Shown piece by piece: positions 23,626 to 34,423 of a stretch of DNA of 64,000 nucleotides. The DNA lies in assembly GCA_963556495.2 (NCBI GenBank), contig OY747714.1:50040041-50104040 (forward strand), written 5' to 3'. Under the pieces are notes generated by a model, which was not told where the DNA came from, did not search any database, and saw nothing but the letters and a program-made list of their open reading frames with translations. Made by a program: the position numbers and the translations under genes. Numbering within the stretch: position 1 is the first letter of the stretch; each line of letters opens with the position of its first letter. Source of the DNA: Valencia hispanica (taxonomy: Eukaryota > Chordata > Actinopteri > Cyprinodontiformes > Valenciidae).

Positions 23626-26613
23626 CGGTCCTGTCTGACCACTTCTTAATAACTTTTGAATTTACTTTAACTGACCATCTTAAATCTGAAAAAAAATAAT
23701 TCATTATAGTAGAGCTTTATCAGACAATGCTGTAACAATTTTTAAAGAATCTGTTCCATTCTTACTTTCCTCAGTGTCTCAGAGTAACACAGTGGATGGC
23801 AGCAATTCTATCTCTAACCCTTCAGAAATTGATGGTCTGGTTCACAGCGTTACGTCCTCATTGCGTTTGGCATTAGATAGTGTAGCCCCCTTAAAAAAGA
23901 AAGTGGCTAGCCATAGGAGGCTGACTCCTTGGTTTAACGCAGAGTTGCGTACTTTAAAGCAGAATACTAGGAAGTTGGAGAGAAAATGGCGCTCTACACA
24001 CCTAGAGGATTCCTATTTAACCTGGAATAACAGTCTACTGCTGTATAAAAAGACCCTTCGACAAGCTAGAACAGCATATTTTTCATCATTAATAGAGGCG
24101 AATAAAAACAATCCTAGGTTTCTTTTTAGTACAGTTGCCAAACTTACACAGAGTCATAGCTCTGTTGAGCCAACTATTCCCCCAGCTCTTAGCAGTGATG
24201 ATTTTATGGAATTCTTCATAAATAAAATAAATTCTATTAAAAATAAAATCATTGGCACCCTCCCAAACATGATTACTTCTTCCTCAGTAAATGAGGCAGT
24301 ATCGGAAAGAACTGTAGAACCTCAGTTGTGCTTAGGCTGTTTTGATTCAGTTGAGCTTTCGGAATTATCAAAAATATTAGCCTCATCTAAACCTTCAACT
24401 TGAATGTTGGACCCAATTCCAACCAAATTATTTAAAGAAGTGTTCCATTTGGTTCCTGGCCCCATTTTGGATATGATGAATCTATCCTTAGTAAACGGAT
24501 ACGTACCACAGGAATTTAAAATAGCTGTAATTAAACCTTTACTCAAGAAACCTTCCCTTGATCAAGATGACTTAGTGAATTACAGACCTATATCTAATCT
24601 TCCTTTCTTATCCAAAGTCCTTGAGAAAATTGTTGCTAATCAAGTCTGTGAGCATCTAAACAGTAACGAGCTGTTTGAAGAGTTTCAGTCAGGTTTTAGA
24701 GCTCATCATAGCACTGAAACAGCACTGGTGAAGGTTACTAATGATATTCTCATGGCCTCAGATAATGGACTTGTGTCTGTTCTGGTTTTGTTAGATCTCA
24801 GTGCTGCTTTTGACACAGTCGATCATAATATTCTCTTAGAAAGGCTTGAACATGTTGCAGGGATCAAAGGAACAGCACTAGGCTGGTTTAAATCATATTT
24901 GTCTGATAGATTCCAGTTTGTTCATCTAAATGATAAATCTTCTTCACTCTCAAGGGTTACTTGTGGAGTTCCACAGGGTTCTGTGCTTGGACCAACTCTT
25001 TTCACCATATATATGCTCCCAATTGGTAGAATCATTAGACAGCATGGGATAAATTTCCACAGCTATGCAGATGATACACAACTATATTTATCCATAAATC
25101 CTGATGAACCCAGTCAGGTAGGTAGATTACAGGCATGTCTGAAAGACATAAAAACATGGATGACCCTAAACTTTTTGCTTTTAAATTCTGACAAAACAGA
25201 AGTTGCTGTCTTTGGACCAGAAGTTCTTAAACAGAAACTGATTAGTCAATCACTTCATCTGGATGGCATTAAATTGGCCCCCAGTAATAACGTAAAGAAC
25301 CTCGGCGTTATTTTTGACCGAGACTTGACATTTAAATCCCATATTAAACAGGTTTCTAGGATTTCTTTCTTTCACCTTCGGAATATTGCTTAAATTAGAA
25401 TCATCCTGTCCAGGAGTGATGCTGAGAAACTAGTCCATGCATTTGTTACCTCAAGGCTGGACTACTGTAATTCTTTACTATCAGGAAGTCCACAAAATGC
25501 CATTAAAAGCCTTCAGTTGATCCAAAATGCGGCAGCAAGAGTTCTGATGAATATTAAAAAGAGAGATCACATTTCTCCTGCTTTAGCTTCCCTTCATTGG
25601 CTCCCTGTTAAATCCAGAATAGAATTTAAGATCCTTCTTCTTACATATAAAGCCCTTAATAATCAGCTCCATCATCCATCAGAGATCTGATTGTTCCTTA
25701 TGTTCCCAACAGAGCACTTTGCTCTCAGACTGCAGGTTTACTTGTAGTTCCTAGGATTTCTAAAAGTAGAATGGGAGGCAGATATTTTAGTTATCAGGCT
25801 CCTCTCCTATGGAACCAGCTCCCAGCTTTAGTCCGTGAGGCAGACACTCTGTTTACTTTTAAGGCCAGGCTTAAAACTTTCCTTTTTGATAAAGCTTATA
25901 GTTAGAGTGGCTTAGGTCATCCTGAGCTATCTCTGTAGTTATGCTGCTATAGGCTTAGACTGCTGGAGGACAGACTTACCAATTCTCTTCACTCTGCTAC
26001 TTCCTTTTCTCCTACGACTCTCCAGTTGTATTACAGTACATTCTGTTATTTCGACTGTTAACTTTGATTTCTCTCAGTGTTTTTCTCTCCATAGAAGATA
26101 TACCTGGTCTGGTATCCTGCTTGGCTGCAATGCCCTGTTGGACGGGGGGCATCGACTGGGATGATCCTCCTAGTAACTGAACATCCACTGTGTCCTGTTA
26201 TCAACTTTTTACTTTCTGTAACATAGAAAGTTCTCTTATATCAGATCTTCTGTTCCTTCTGTGTTCTGCTCTGTCTTCTCAAACCCCCAGACGGTCGTGG
26301 CAGATGGCCGCTCCTACTGAGCCTGGTTCTGTTGGAGGTTTCTTCCTGTTAAAGGGGAGTTTTTCCTCTCCACCGTCGCTACATGCTTGCTCAGTATGAG
26401 GGATTGCTGAAGGATTGCTGTGGTTGGAAAGTCTGCATCAACGGGGCCCAACCTCACGCCAATGACTGACGCAATCTGCTGGGATTCCTTAAATAGGAAA
26501 CTTTTTAACTGATTGGAATGTTTGTATAATTGTATTGAAATGACTTCTTGTTAAGTGCCTTGAGATTACATCTGTTGTGAATTGGCGCTATATAAATAAA
26601 CTGAATTGAATTG
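23626..26613 (+). mobile_element. L2-clade LINE copy 1, 5'-truncated, inserted in Ty3 gag
   Basis: It begins inside the end of the endonuclease domain ([13 protein letters not shown] reading), so it is 5'-truncated as LINEs often are. It carries RT and a 3' UTR ending GCGCTATATAAATAAACTGA plus TGAATT-type repeats, the usual fish L2 tail. It is near-identical to the minus-strand copy at 43785-46960. Confidence 0.9.
23774..25393 (+). pseudogene. L2 reverse transcriptase ORF (copy 1), two in-frame stops
   Basis: One frame runs through 23774-25393 and is interrupted only by TGA at 24401-24403 (Cys in copy 2) and TAA at 25391-25393 (Lys in copy 2). RT motifs: [33 protein letters not shown] and the catalytic YADDTQLYLS (about 25063). 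Further C-terminal coding (LDYCNSLLSG, NAAARVLMNIKKRDH, LHWLPVKSRIEF) follows to about 25700. The intact protein would carry out target-primed reverse transcription. The N-terminal endonuclease is missing because of 5' truncation. Confidence 0.88.
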
Positions 26614-26965
26614 AATTTCTGCACCGCAGTGATGAAATTCTCTACAGATTCGCTGACTTCCTGCCATTTTTATTGAACTTGGCTCGTTCAAAAATTACAT
26701 TATGCACTCCCACGAAGTGTTGATCAAAAGCCTGTTTCACTTCATCATAGTTATTTTGTCTATCTTCTGCCACCCGCAGTGACGAAAGGATATCATCTGC
26801 CCTATCGCCCATAGTGTAGATGAGAGAGTTCACCTGGTATGCTCCGTCTTTGTCTTTTAAGCCAGACGCGAGTCGGAAGCGTTCGAACCTCTTTATCCAT
26901 GCATGCCACGAACTCGGTTTAAAGTCGAATGGACCCGGTGGTGTGATGGTGAATATGTGGTCCAT
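26614..26965 (-). pseudogene. Ty3 element 2 gag, upstream part
   Basis: Starts MDHIFTITPPGPFDFKPSSW and continues WHAWIKRFERFRLASGL and DDILSSLRVAEDRQNNYDEV, typical of vertebrate Ty3 Gag N-termini. A frame change near 26660 precedes the break point where the L2 element is inserted. Gag would form the particle shell. Confidence 0.8.
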
Positions 26966-27114
26966 GCTGAATGTTGTTAGCTTGCCGCTAGCCTGTTAGC
27001 ATTCGCTGACGTGCTCATTCGTCTTCTCCACAGCACCCGTTCTCCTATCCTTACTGGGAAGCTGCTCTGACTAGTTGTCTGTGCCACTAGACTCTGTCTG
27101 TCATGGATTCTAAA

Positions 27115-27126
27115 CTTCTGACACCA
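27115..27126 (-). other. Primer-binding site of Ty3 element 2
   Basis: Directly inside the 5' LTR the minus strand reads TGGTGTCAGAAG, which starts TGG as expected for pairing with a tRNA CCA end. It resembles the leucine-tRNA-type site common in fish Ty3 elements. The tRNA identity is inference. Confidence 0.65.
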
Positions 27127-27264
27127 TGTATTGTTCCTCTATACTCAGTACTCAAGGACACAACCATCAGGATGTTACAAGACAACTCTTTATTCTTCTT
27201 CTTCCTTTTTCCATACATCCCTCTTTTCTACATTGCGCCCTCTCTGGCATAACCTGCCATTACA
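27127..27264 (-). repeat. 5' LTR of Ty3 element 2 (138 bp)
   Basis: Minus strand starts TGTAATGGCAGG (27264) and ends AACAATACA (27127), TG...CA, next to a primer-binding site. A relative lies inverted at 14002-14138. 27265-28430 holds AT-rich sequence with no recognised gene. Confidence 0.8.
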
Positions 27265-28434
27265 AAAGCAATGTCTGGTTGAAAGCAATCAGAAGAAGTG
27301 ATTGGAACGAGCAGATGATTAAAAAATGCAACAATTTGCAGCGATAATTTCACATCAAGTAAGCTTTGACCAGTATGGAACACCAAAATCTCCTAAATTA
27401 AATAAATAAAACATAAAATAAAAAATCAACAAATGTATAACGTGGCAATGAAATTGTGAAAAAACTGAATGTATATCAAATTTTAAGCTTATTTGTATTA
27501 AGATTAATTTTTAGACCTTTTTATTTAAATCCATAATTTTATTCCAAAACATCCTTTTCACAAGGTTAGCTTTTATTTCATACTGACAATTTTCAACTGT
27601 ACAAGTTTATCAGCAGATCAAAGTGAGAGGAATAATTTTCCCAACTGCTCCAAATGATTTAACTAAGAAGTAAAATTCTTCTCAATTAATAGCTGCTGGC
27701 TGTCACAGTTACCTAGAGACAGCAACAACACCTTTTAAAAATGTTGTTGTTGCATCTTAGAGACTAATGCAGAAGGAGCACACTGCAATATTTTGATCTG
27801 CTGAAGCAATCAAAAAAGAGTTTTCATTTAAATAAATATTCCCTGAATTCAAAACTTTCCAGTCACCGGTGTGGCAGCAGTGAGCTGATTCTCCATTATG
27901 TGCAGGCGGAGCGTTCAGGCCACAGCAGCTTAAATGTTCATAATTAATACATGTAGCCTATTAATCTACTCTATGTGTGATGGCACAAAGTGAATTCTCT
28001 GTTCAGTTTGTTTGAATTGAATATTGATTAAAATAAATGAAAATTAAATACTACTGAATATGCCATTATTATCATTTTAAACATTTATGGATAAAAATAG
28101 AGTATGACCGGATATTTTTAAACCCTGCCAATCAAAAATGACCGACAACAAAATAAATTGTTGCGTGACCTCTGGTCTGATAACAGGCAGCATGGATCAA
28201 GAGACCAACACTGATGACATGTAAGAATGCAGAAGACCCAATCTTCTCCTGAGACTGATATGGTACAGATACACAACATTATCTTATGAAAGATTCAGTT
28301 AGCTCACATTCTAAGTAGGTTATTGTAGTTTTATTGGTTAAAATATGGAGTTTGAAGGTTCATTTATTTAATATAGAGTACTTTCCCCTGTGTAGCTCTG
28401 GGCAGTTTCCTCACCGTTCTCTAGATCATGTGTT

Positions 28435-28640
28435 CCCCACCAGGTGAGATCTAGCATGGAGCCTCAGGTCGAGGGAGATCATCAGTGATCTTGTATTTAT
28501 TCCATTTTCTAATAATTGCTGCAACAGTTTATCTCTTCTCACCAAGTTGCTTACCTATTGTAGATTGGCTCACCCCACTCTTGTGGAGGTGGACAATCTT
28601 GTCCTTGGACAGATCTCTGGTCTGACTGTTATAAGGTTTG
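28435..28640 (-). pseudogene. Tc1-like transposase N-terminal fragment
   Basis: Minus-strand reading gives RDLSKDKIVHLHKSGVSQST, IGKQLGEKR, stop, VAAIIRKWNKYKITDDLPRP. This is the paired-like helix-turn-helix start of a Tc1 transposase. No catalytic domain or inverted repeats accompany it. 28641-29002 has no recognised feature. Confidence 0.65.
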
Positions 28641-29394
28641 GTCAGGTGTATTTTATACAGATAATGAGTTCAAACAGGTGCCATTAACAAGAAGAGACTG
28701 TGGAACATGTTATATTATTTTGCCTGATGTATAGGCTACTGTTGAGAGGGGGGAACTTGTACAACATTTACAAGATATCAAATTGTAACTGGACATCCAA
28801 CACTTTTTAAACTAAATTTCAAATTCTGAAAAAGAAAATAAGTTTGTTTAGATTTCTCAAGAAGACTAAATTAATAAAGATGATGTAGTTTTTGTTTGTT
28901 AGTTATTTAGTTCTTTGTAAAAAAAAAATAAGTAGAGCATATTTAGTATGTATCGAACGTTGCTTGCCAACTGCCATTAAACGGGAGTTTATACCTAATT
29001 TTCAGTGGCGGCTGGCCAATAAAGGGCGATAGGGCGCCGCCCCCCCAGTGTTTCCCCAGTGTTTTTGATTTTTATTTTAAAAAATGTAAAATACATTACA
29101 TTAAAAACAATAACATATTTTAAGTTAATTGTGTGTTTAAATTCGTAACAAAGTATCATATATAAAAATATATGTCATTTTTGGAGAAAAAGCTCCCGCT
29201 GCTGAGCGGCTGGGGCGACAGAAAGATCGCCCAAGCAATGCAGCAGCCAGCCAATTACTGACAAGAAATTTGCACATAGCAACAGGAATTTATCCAATCA
29301 GTGTCATTGATTTGGAAGCCTAAAGGGCGATAGAGAAATCGCCCCAAGGCTGGTGTGAGGGCGGGCAAGATATCTGGTGGTGACATTGGCAGTG

Positions 29395-29883
29395 ATGGAC
29401 ACGAGCACAGATACAGGATCTCAGCAGCCCCTGAATTCAATACGGACTCTTCTCCAGCATCTGTTTGAGAGAAGAACATTGGTTGAAAAATGTCATATCA
29501 AAGAGCTTGGCCCAAATCAGCCCGAAATAAAGATAAGCCAGCAAGACAAGGAGAAAGGTAAACTGTACATGCGAGGCTTCTCCCGAAATTGGTATATCAG
29601 GGAGGCTTGGCTAGCTGGATGCAATCACGCAAATGCCTTATTTTGCTTTCCGTGTTTGCTATTCAAAACGACTGGCACAGATATGGCATGGACTGTGTCA
29701 GGAGTGACGCACATGAAACATTTTTCAGAAAAAGTAAAGAAACATGAGTCATCCCGGGCACATCTGGATAACACGGTGAAGCTAGCCATGCTAGACAGAG
29801 CTAACATTGCCATGCAGCTAGACGAGTGTAGAGCTGCTGAAACTCTGAACTGCTTTAAATCGAGACTAAAAACATCTGTTTAG
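29395..29883 (+). pseudogene. hAT transposase N-terminal (TTF-type zinc finger) fragment with foreign tail
   Basis: The open frame has an upstream Met at 29377, but MDTSTDTGS at 29395 is the likelier start. It includes FSRNWYIREAWLAGC, NALFCFPCLLF, SGVTHMKHFSEKVKKHESSR and AHLDNTVKLAMLDRANIAMQ. These match the TTF zinc-finger region found in hAT transposases and ZMYM1-like proteins, which binds DNA before the RNase H-like catalytic core. After about residue 150 the text changes to CRAAETLNCFKSRLKTSV, which resembles the C-terminus of L2/CR1-type LINE proteins (…FKSRLKT). The frame is therefore a hAT/LINE chimera of about 162 residues. It may be fortuitous rather than a working gene. Confidence 0.6.
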
Positions 29884-30570
29884 AATTGATTCCAGTAAAT
29901 GCTTGATGTCATATGTATGAAATGTGTTCATGCTCTCTTGCTTTTTTTGATCTTTCTCTTGCTTTATTGTGTATCATGTGTTTCTTGTTCACTCAAATGT
30001 TAAAATTATCAAAATTGTTTTTGTTAGTTGCTGTAATTGTTAGTAACATTTATCTTGATCATAATTTACTGTACAGTATTAACCAATTCCAGTATTAATT
30101 TCTTTACACACTTAAAACTGTGTACATTTTATACAGACACTTAAGTACAATCTGTATAATTTTATGTTGTTGTATATAGTCCTCTTTAAACTCCATTCTG
30201 GTGATGTGCCTCTTGCATTGCCTATTTATCACTTATGGTAATTTTATTTTATATGCAATTTCATGTACTCAGCTGTGATTTCTCTGCCACAAGGGGCGGA
30301 GGGGTGGGGGTTGGGCTGCTGTAAGAGTTAACAGCTTTGTGTGTAAAGTTTTTGTGTAAACCTAAGAAGTTATTTGTTTCCAGTTTGGTTCTAAACTTGT
30401 TTGTGCAATATTGTATTTATGTTTAGTATAAGAATGCCTCAAGTTGTTAATATTGACATTAAAATAATCAGTATTTCACATAGTACTGGTATCCAGATGT
30501 TTATGTTCAATTGTTTTCGGATGATAATTGAAAATGACTTGATAAGCTATATGCACAGCTCCACTACTTC

Positions 30571-30734
30571 CTGAACTAAGTACAGCCCTTTTATTTCCTG
30601 TCTGTATTGGACAAACTGATCAATCCAGGTGTGTCTGACCTCAGTAGTAACAACAACAATGGTCAGACACACCTGGATTCATCAGTTTGTCCAATGATGT
30701 AAGACGGGAAATAAAAGAGCTGTACTTAGTTCAG
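30571..30734. repeat. Foldback repeat with ~70-bp arms inside the hAT element
   Basis: Arm 30571-30640 (CTGAACTAAGTACAGCCCTT ... GGTGTGTCTGACC) and arm 30661-30734 are inverted copies with few mismatches, separated by about 20 bases. Confidence 0.85.
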
Positions 30735-31433
30735 TTGTGCACAAATCTTAGAAAGCACAAGTTTGATTTTAAAAAAGCACAGCCCCACCAAGAATATGTT
30801 TCATCAGCCACCACTGCTAATTGTTATATATTCAGTGTTTTTTGTTATACGTTTAAAATGTCCTAGGTTGTTGAACTGACCATACATTTTGAATGTTCAT
30901 TGAATGCACCACAGTTGTGCGATGCAGTACATACAAGCTTCTGCCTTTATTCCTGTTGAAAGATCAGTCTTATATACTTGCAGATTTCTTTTTTTACTTT
31001 TGAATTAACATATAACAACTTCGTTTGTTACTCTAAACTGAGAAAGGTTTATGATTGGTCAGTTGATGCAGGTGATAATGCTGCATGCACATGCGCAGAT
31101 CATTCCCTATCTCACCGTCTCTATTCTGCAGTGAAAGTCTCACAGAAAGTACCAAAGGGTTGTCAGAAATGTCGCCAGATTTGTCGCTAGGCGCTTTTTG
31201 GAAACAAAGTCGGGAGTTCTGAAAAGTTCTTAGAAATAGTGACAAAGTCGCTAAGTTTGCAGCACTGCCAGAAGGGACGCACAGCCAAGAGGAAGCCAAC
31301 AGCGACACCTTGTGTCACAGATGTGGAACGGACACTGACACAGCAGATGAAAACAAGTGGTGCTCGCTGCAGAACCACAAAGGCGGAGCTGCACCAGAGT
31401 CAGCCCAGCCCCGTTCATCCGCCATATCGTCGA

Positions 31434-31564
<131 letters not shown>

Positions 31565-31578
31565 TCCTTTATTTATCC

Positions 31579-31581
<3 letters not shown>

Positions 31582-31663
<82 letters not shown>
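31582..31663. repeat. TA dinucleotide microsatellite, left part
   Basis: About 41 TA units directly before the Tc1-type transposon. The array continues after the transposon at 33281-33300, then in degenerate form to about 33355. Confidence 0.95.
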
Positions 31664-31666
<3 letters not shown>

Positions 31667-33280
31667 TACCGTTCAAAAGTTTGGGGTCACCCAAACAATT
31701 TTGTGTTTTCCATGAAAAGTCACACTTATTCACCGCCATACGTTGTGAAATGAATAGAAAATAGAGTCAAGACATTGACAAGGTTAGAAATAATGATTTG
31801 TATTTGAAATAAGATTTTTTTTACACCAAACTTTGCTTTCGTCAAAGAATCCTCCATTTGCAGCAATTACAGCATTGCAGACCTTTGGCATTCTAGCTGT
31901 TAATTTGTTGAGGTAATCTGGAGAAATTGCACCCCACGCTTCTAGAAGCAGCTCCCACAATTTGGATTGGTTGGATGGGCACTTCTTGCGTACCATACGG
32001 TCAAGCTGCTCCCACAACAGCTCAATGGGGTTCAAATCTGGTGACTGCGCTGGCCACTCCATTACCGATAGAATACCAGCTGCCTGCTTCTTCTCTAAAT
32101 AGTTCTTGCACAATTTGGAGGTGTGTTTTGGGTCATTGTCCTGTTGTAGGATGAAATTGGCTCCAATCAAGCGCTGTCCACTGGGTATGGCATGGCGTTG
32201 CAAAATGGAGTGATAGCCTTCCTTATTCAGAATCCCTTTTACCCTGTACAAATCTCCCACCTTACCAGCACCAAAGCAACCCCAGACCATCACATTACCT
32301 CCACCATGCTTAACAGATGGCGTCAGACATTCTTCCAGCATCTTTTCAGTTGTTCTGCGTCTCACAAACGTTCTTCTTTGTGATCCAAACACCTCAAACT
32401 TGGATTCATCCGTCCACAACACTTTTTTCCAGTCTTCCTCTGTCCAATGTCTGTGTTCTTTTGCCCATCTTAATCTTTTTCTTTTATTGGCCAGTCTCAG
32501 ATATGGCTTTTTCTTTGCCACTCTGCCCTGAAGCCCAGAATCCCGCAGCCGCCTCTTCACTGTAGATGTTGACACTGGTGTTTGCGGGTACTATTTAATG
32601 AAGATGCCAGTTGGGGACCTGTGAGGCGTCTGTTTCTCAAACTAGAGACTCTAATGTACTTATCTTCTTGCTCAGTTGTGCAACGCGGCCTCCCACTTCT
32701 TTTTCTACTCTGGTTAGAGCCTGTTTGTGCTGTCCTCTGAAGGGGGTAGTACACACCGTTGTAGGAAATCTTCAATTTCTTAGCAATTTTTCGCATGGAA
32801 TAGCCTTCATTTCTAAGAACAAGAATAGACTGTCGAGTTTCAGATGAAAGTTCTCTTTTTCTGGCCATTTTGAGCGTTTAATTGACCCCACAAATGTGAT
32901 GCTCCAGAAACTCAATCTGCTCAAAGGAAGGTCAGTTTTGTAGCTTCTGTACCGAGCTAAACTGTTTTCAGATGTGTGAACATGATTGCACAAGGGTTTT
33001 CTAATCATCAATTAGCCTTCTGAGCCAATGAGCAAACACATTGTACCATTAGAACACTGGAGTGATAGTTGCTGGAAATGGGCCTCTATACACCTATGTA
33101 GATATTGCACCAAAAACCAGACATTTGCAGCTAGAATAGTCATTTACCACATTAGCAATGTATAGAGTGTATTTCTTTAAAGTTAAGACTAGTTTAAAGT
33201 TATCTTCATTGAAAAGTACAGTGCTTTTCCTTCAAAAATAAGGACATTTCAATGTGACCCCAAACTTTTGAACGGTAGTG
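31664..33280 (-). mobile_element. Tc1/mariner-type transposon (DD38E spacing), nearly complete
   Basis: Terminal inverted repeats CACTACCGTTCAAAAGTTTG and following GGGTCAC are identical at both ends. TA is duplicated at 31662-31663 and 33281-33282. The 1617-bp element contains one minus-strand transposase with a single frame break. Confidence 0.92.
31784..32868 (-). pseudogene. Tc1-type transposase with DD38E catalytic spacing, one frameshift
   Basis: The N-terminal segment (32868-32557; MARKRELSSETRQSILVLRN) carries the paired-like helix-turn-helix DNA-binding region and the GRPRCTT hook. The catalytic segment (32575-31784) has Asp in VLWTDESKF, Asp in ILQQDNDPKH and Glu in SPDLNPIELLWEQL. 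I count 38 residues between the second Asp and the Glu, against 34 in classic Tc1, which matches the DD38E family called Intruder in fish. The two segments overlap in different frames near 32557-32600, so one small indel disrupts an otherwise complete protein of about 350 residues. The catalytic segment alone starts at GTG, not ATG. Confidence 0.85.
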
Positions 33281-33599
33281 TATATATATATATATATAAT
33301 AGATATATAAATATATCACATATGTATATTACATATATATATATATATATTTATATGTGTATATAACTTTTAGACATTCCAGAGAAATGAAATATAGACC
33401 ACAATTGCCTTATAATCTCCTCCAATTTCCCAAGCAAGCTAGTGACCATCTTACCTCAAGTAAGTTGAGTTAAGAGATTGCACAACTTGTTACACTAAAT
33501 AACTGCCACAGATACGTCTGTATGCCACACTGTGTATTACTCACTGTGGTCCATGATTTAAGTTCTGTGACAACTGTTGAGCTACTATGTATCTTTACT

Positions 33600-33665
33600 T
33601 TTTAATCAAATTAACTTTATTTGTATAGCACTTTTCATATAAAAGTGGCACAAAGTGTTTTACAA
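33600..33665 (-). mobile_element. 3' tail of a LINE/SINE-like retroposon
   Basis: On minus the text GTAAAACACTTTGTGCCACT ... GTGCTATACAAATAAAGTTA resembles the 3' tail at 48895-48975 (AAGCACTTTATAAATAAAGT). Only the tail is recognisable; 33666-33930 may be its body. 34046-34420 shows nothing else. Confidence 0.45.
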
Positions 33666-33989
33666 GATAGAAACAGTCATTAAATATATTAAAATCTTCA
33701 CACACCCAACTATTGTCTGATCATACTCTCTATCCACACGCATTATCAAATAACCCGTTCCAGAATTATGGGGTCTGATCTGGGAGAAAAGGTCAATGAT
33801 TTTATGAGGATAAGGAGGATTATGAGGATTTGATAAACTTTCTTGTGTACAGTGATGCTTCATGCAAAGTAGCACAACAGACTTCATCCAATACCAGCCC
33901 AAGTACTTTGTGAAAAGTATATGCCTTGAATTATATGTCAGTTATTGCTAATCAAAAAGAAAAAAGAAAAACTGACATAAAATAAATGA

Positions 33990-34045
33990 CTAAATATTCA
34001 TATTGGCAAAAAGCATGTATACATTTTGCCAATGTGAATATTTAG
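33990..34045. repeat. 22-bp inverted repeat (hairpin)
   Basis: Arms 33990-34011 (CTAAATATTCATATTGGCAA, AA) and 34024-34045 are complementary with one G-T-type mismatch; the loop is 12 nt. Confidence 0.75.
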
Positions 34046-34423
34046 TTATTATATAATCTAAAATTATATAATATACAGTGAATGTATACTGTCATTGAAG
34101 GTTTGTGAATGAATGATAGACGCGCAAACAACAGAAGGGTCCATACAGTTCTAAACATTTGATGGGGGATGCACGCACACACACAGAGTATGGAACAGTA
34201 GGTAAATGACTTAAGAAACTAATGCATACATACCTTCATGTTTGGCAGCCATGCTCACGTGATTTTGTACATGGTATTTAACCTTGTAAAAATCTGCATA
34301 TGCCATGTTAGAAAAAGTGCAGTGAATGTTGCTGCAACACTGCATCACCTGCTCTAAAGACTGAAGGGGATCCTGTCCTCTCCTCAGTATTGTCTGATGT
34401 ATCTGTGCAGGTCAAACACACAT

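Larger units (their letters stand above)
23620..26619. repeat. 6-bp target-site duplication of the plus-strand L2
   Basis: AATTTC occurs at 23620-23625 and again at 26614-26619, flanking the L2 insertion. Removing L2 plus one copy rejoins gag coding (FITAVQ side to the KLAEHC side), which confirms the borders. Confidence 0.8.
19021..27264 (-). mobile_element. Ty3/Gypsy LTR retrotransposon 2, with nested insertions and no 3' LTR
   Basis: On minus, in order: 5' LTR (27264-27127), primer-binding site (27126-27115), gag (26965-26614, resuming 23625-23286), zinc knuckle and protease (23261-22977), RT (23026-22008), RNase H (split), integrase (19899-19369) and C-terminal tail (to about 19021). Three insertions interrupt it: an L2 LINE (23626-26613), a poly(A)-tailed insert (about 21190-22007) and a solo LTR (20552-21127). 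The 3' end stops at an L2 fragment and no 3' LTR is seen. Confidence 0.85.
29003..30816 (+). mobile_element. hAT transposon derivative (non-autonomous) with 8-bp target duplication
   Basis: The left end CAGTGGCGGCTGG and the right end (CAGCCACCACTG, the inverse of CAGTGGTGGCTG) form hAT-type terminal inverted repeats. The flanking 8-bp copies are CTAATTTT (28995-29002) and CTAATTGT (30817-30824), 7 of 8 identical. The interior has the first part of a ZMYM1-like hAT transposase, a LINE-like 3' end and a foldback. The catalytic domain is absent. Confidence 0.75.
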
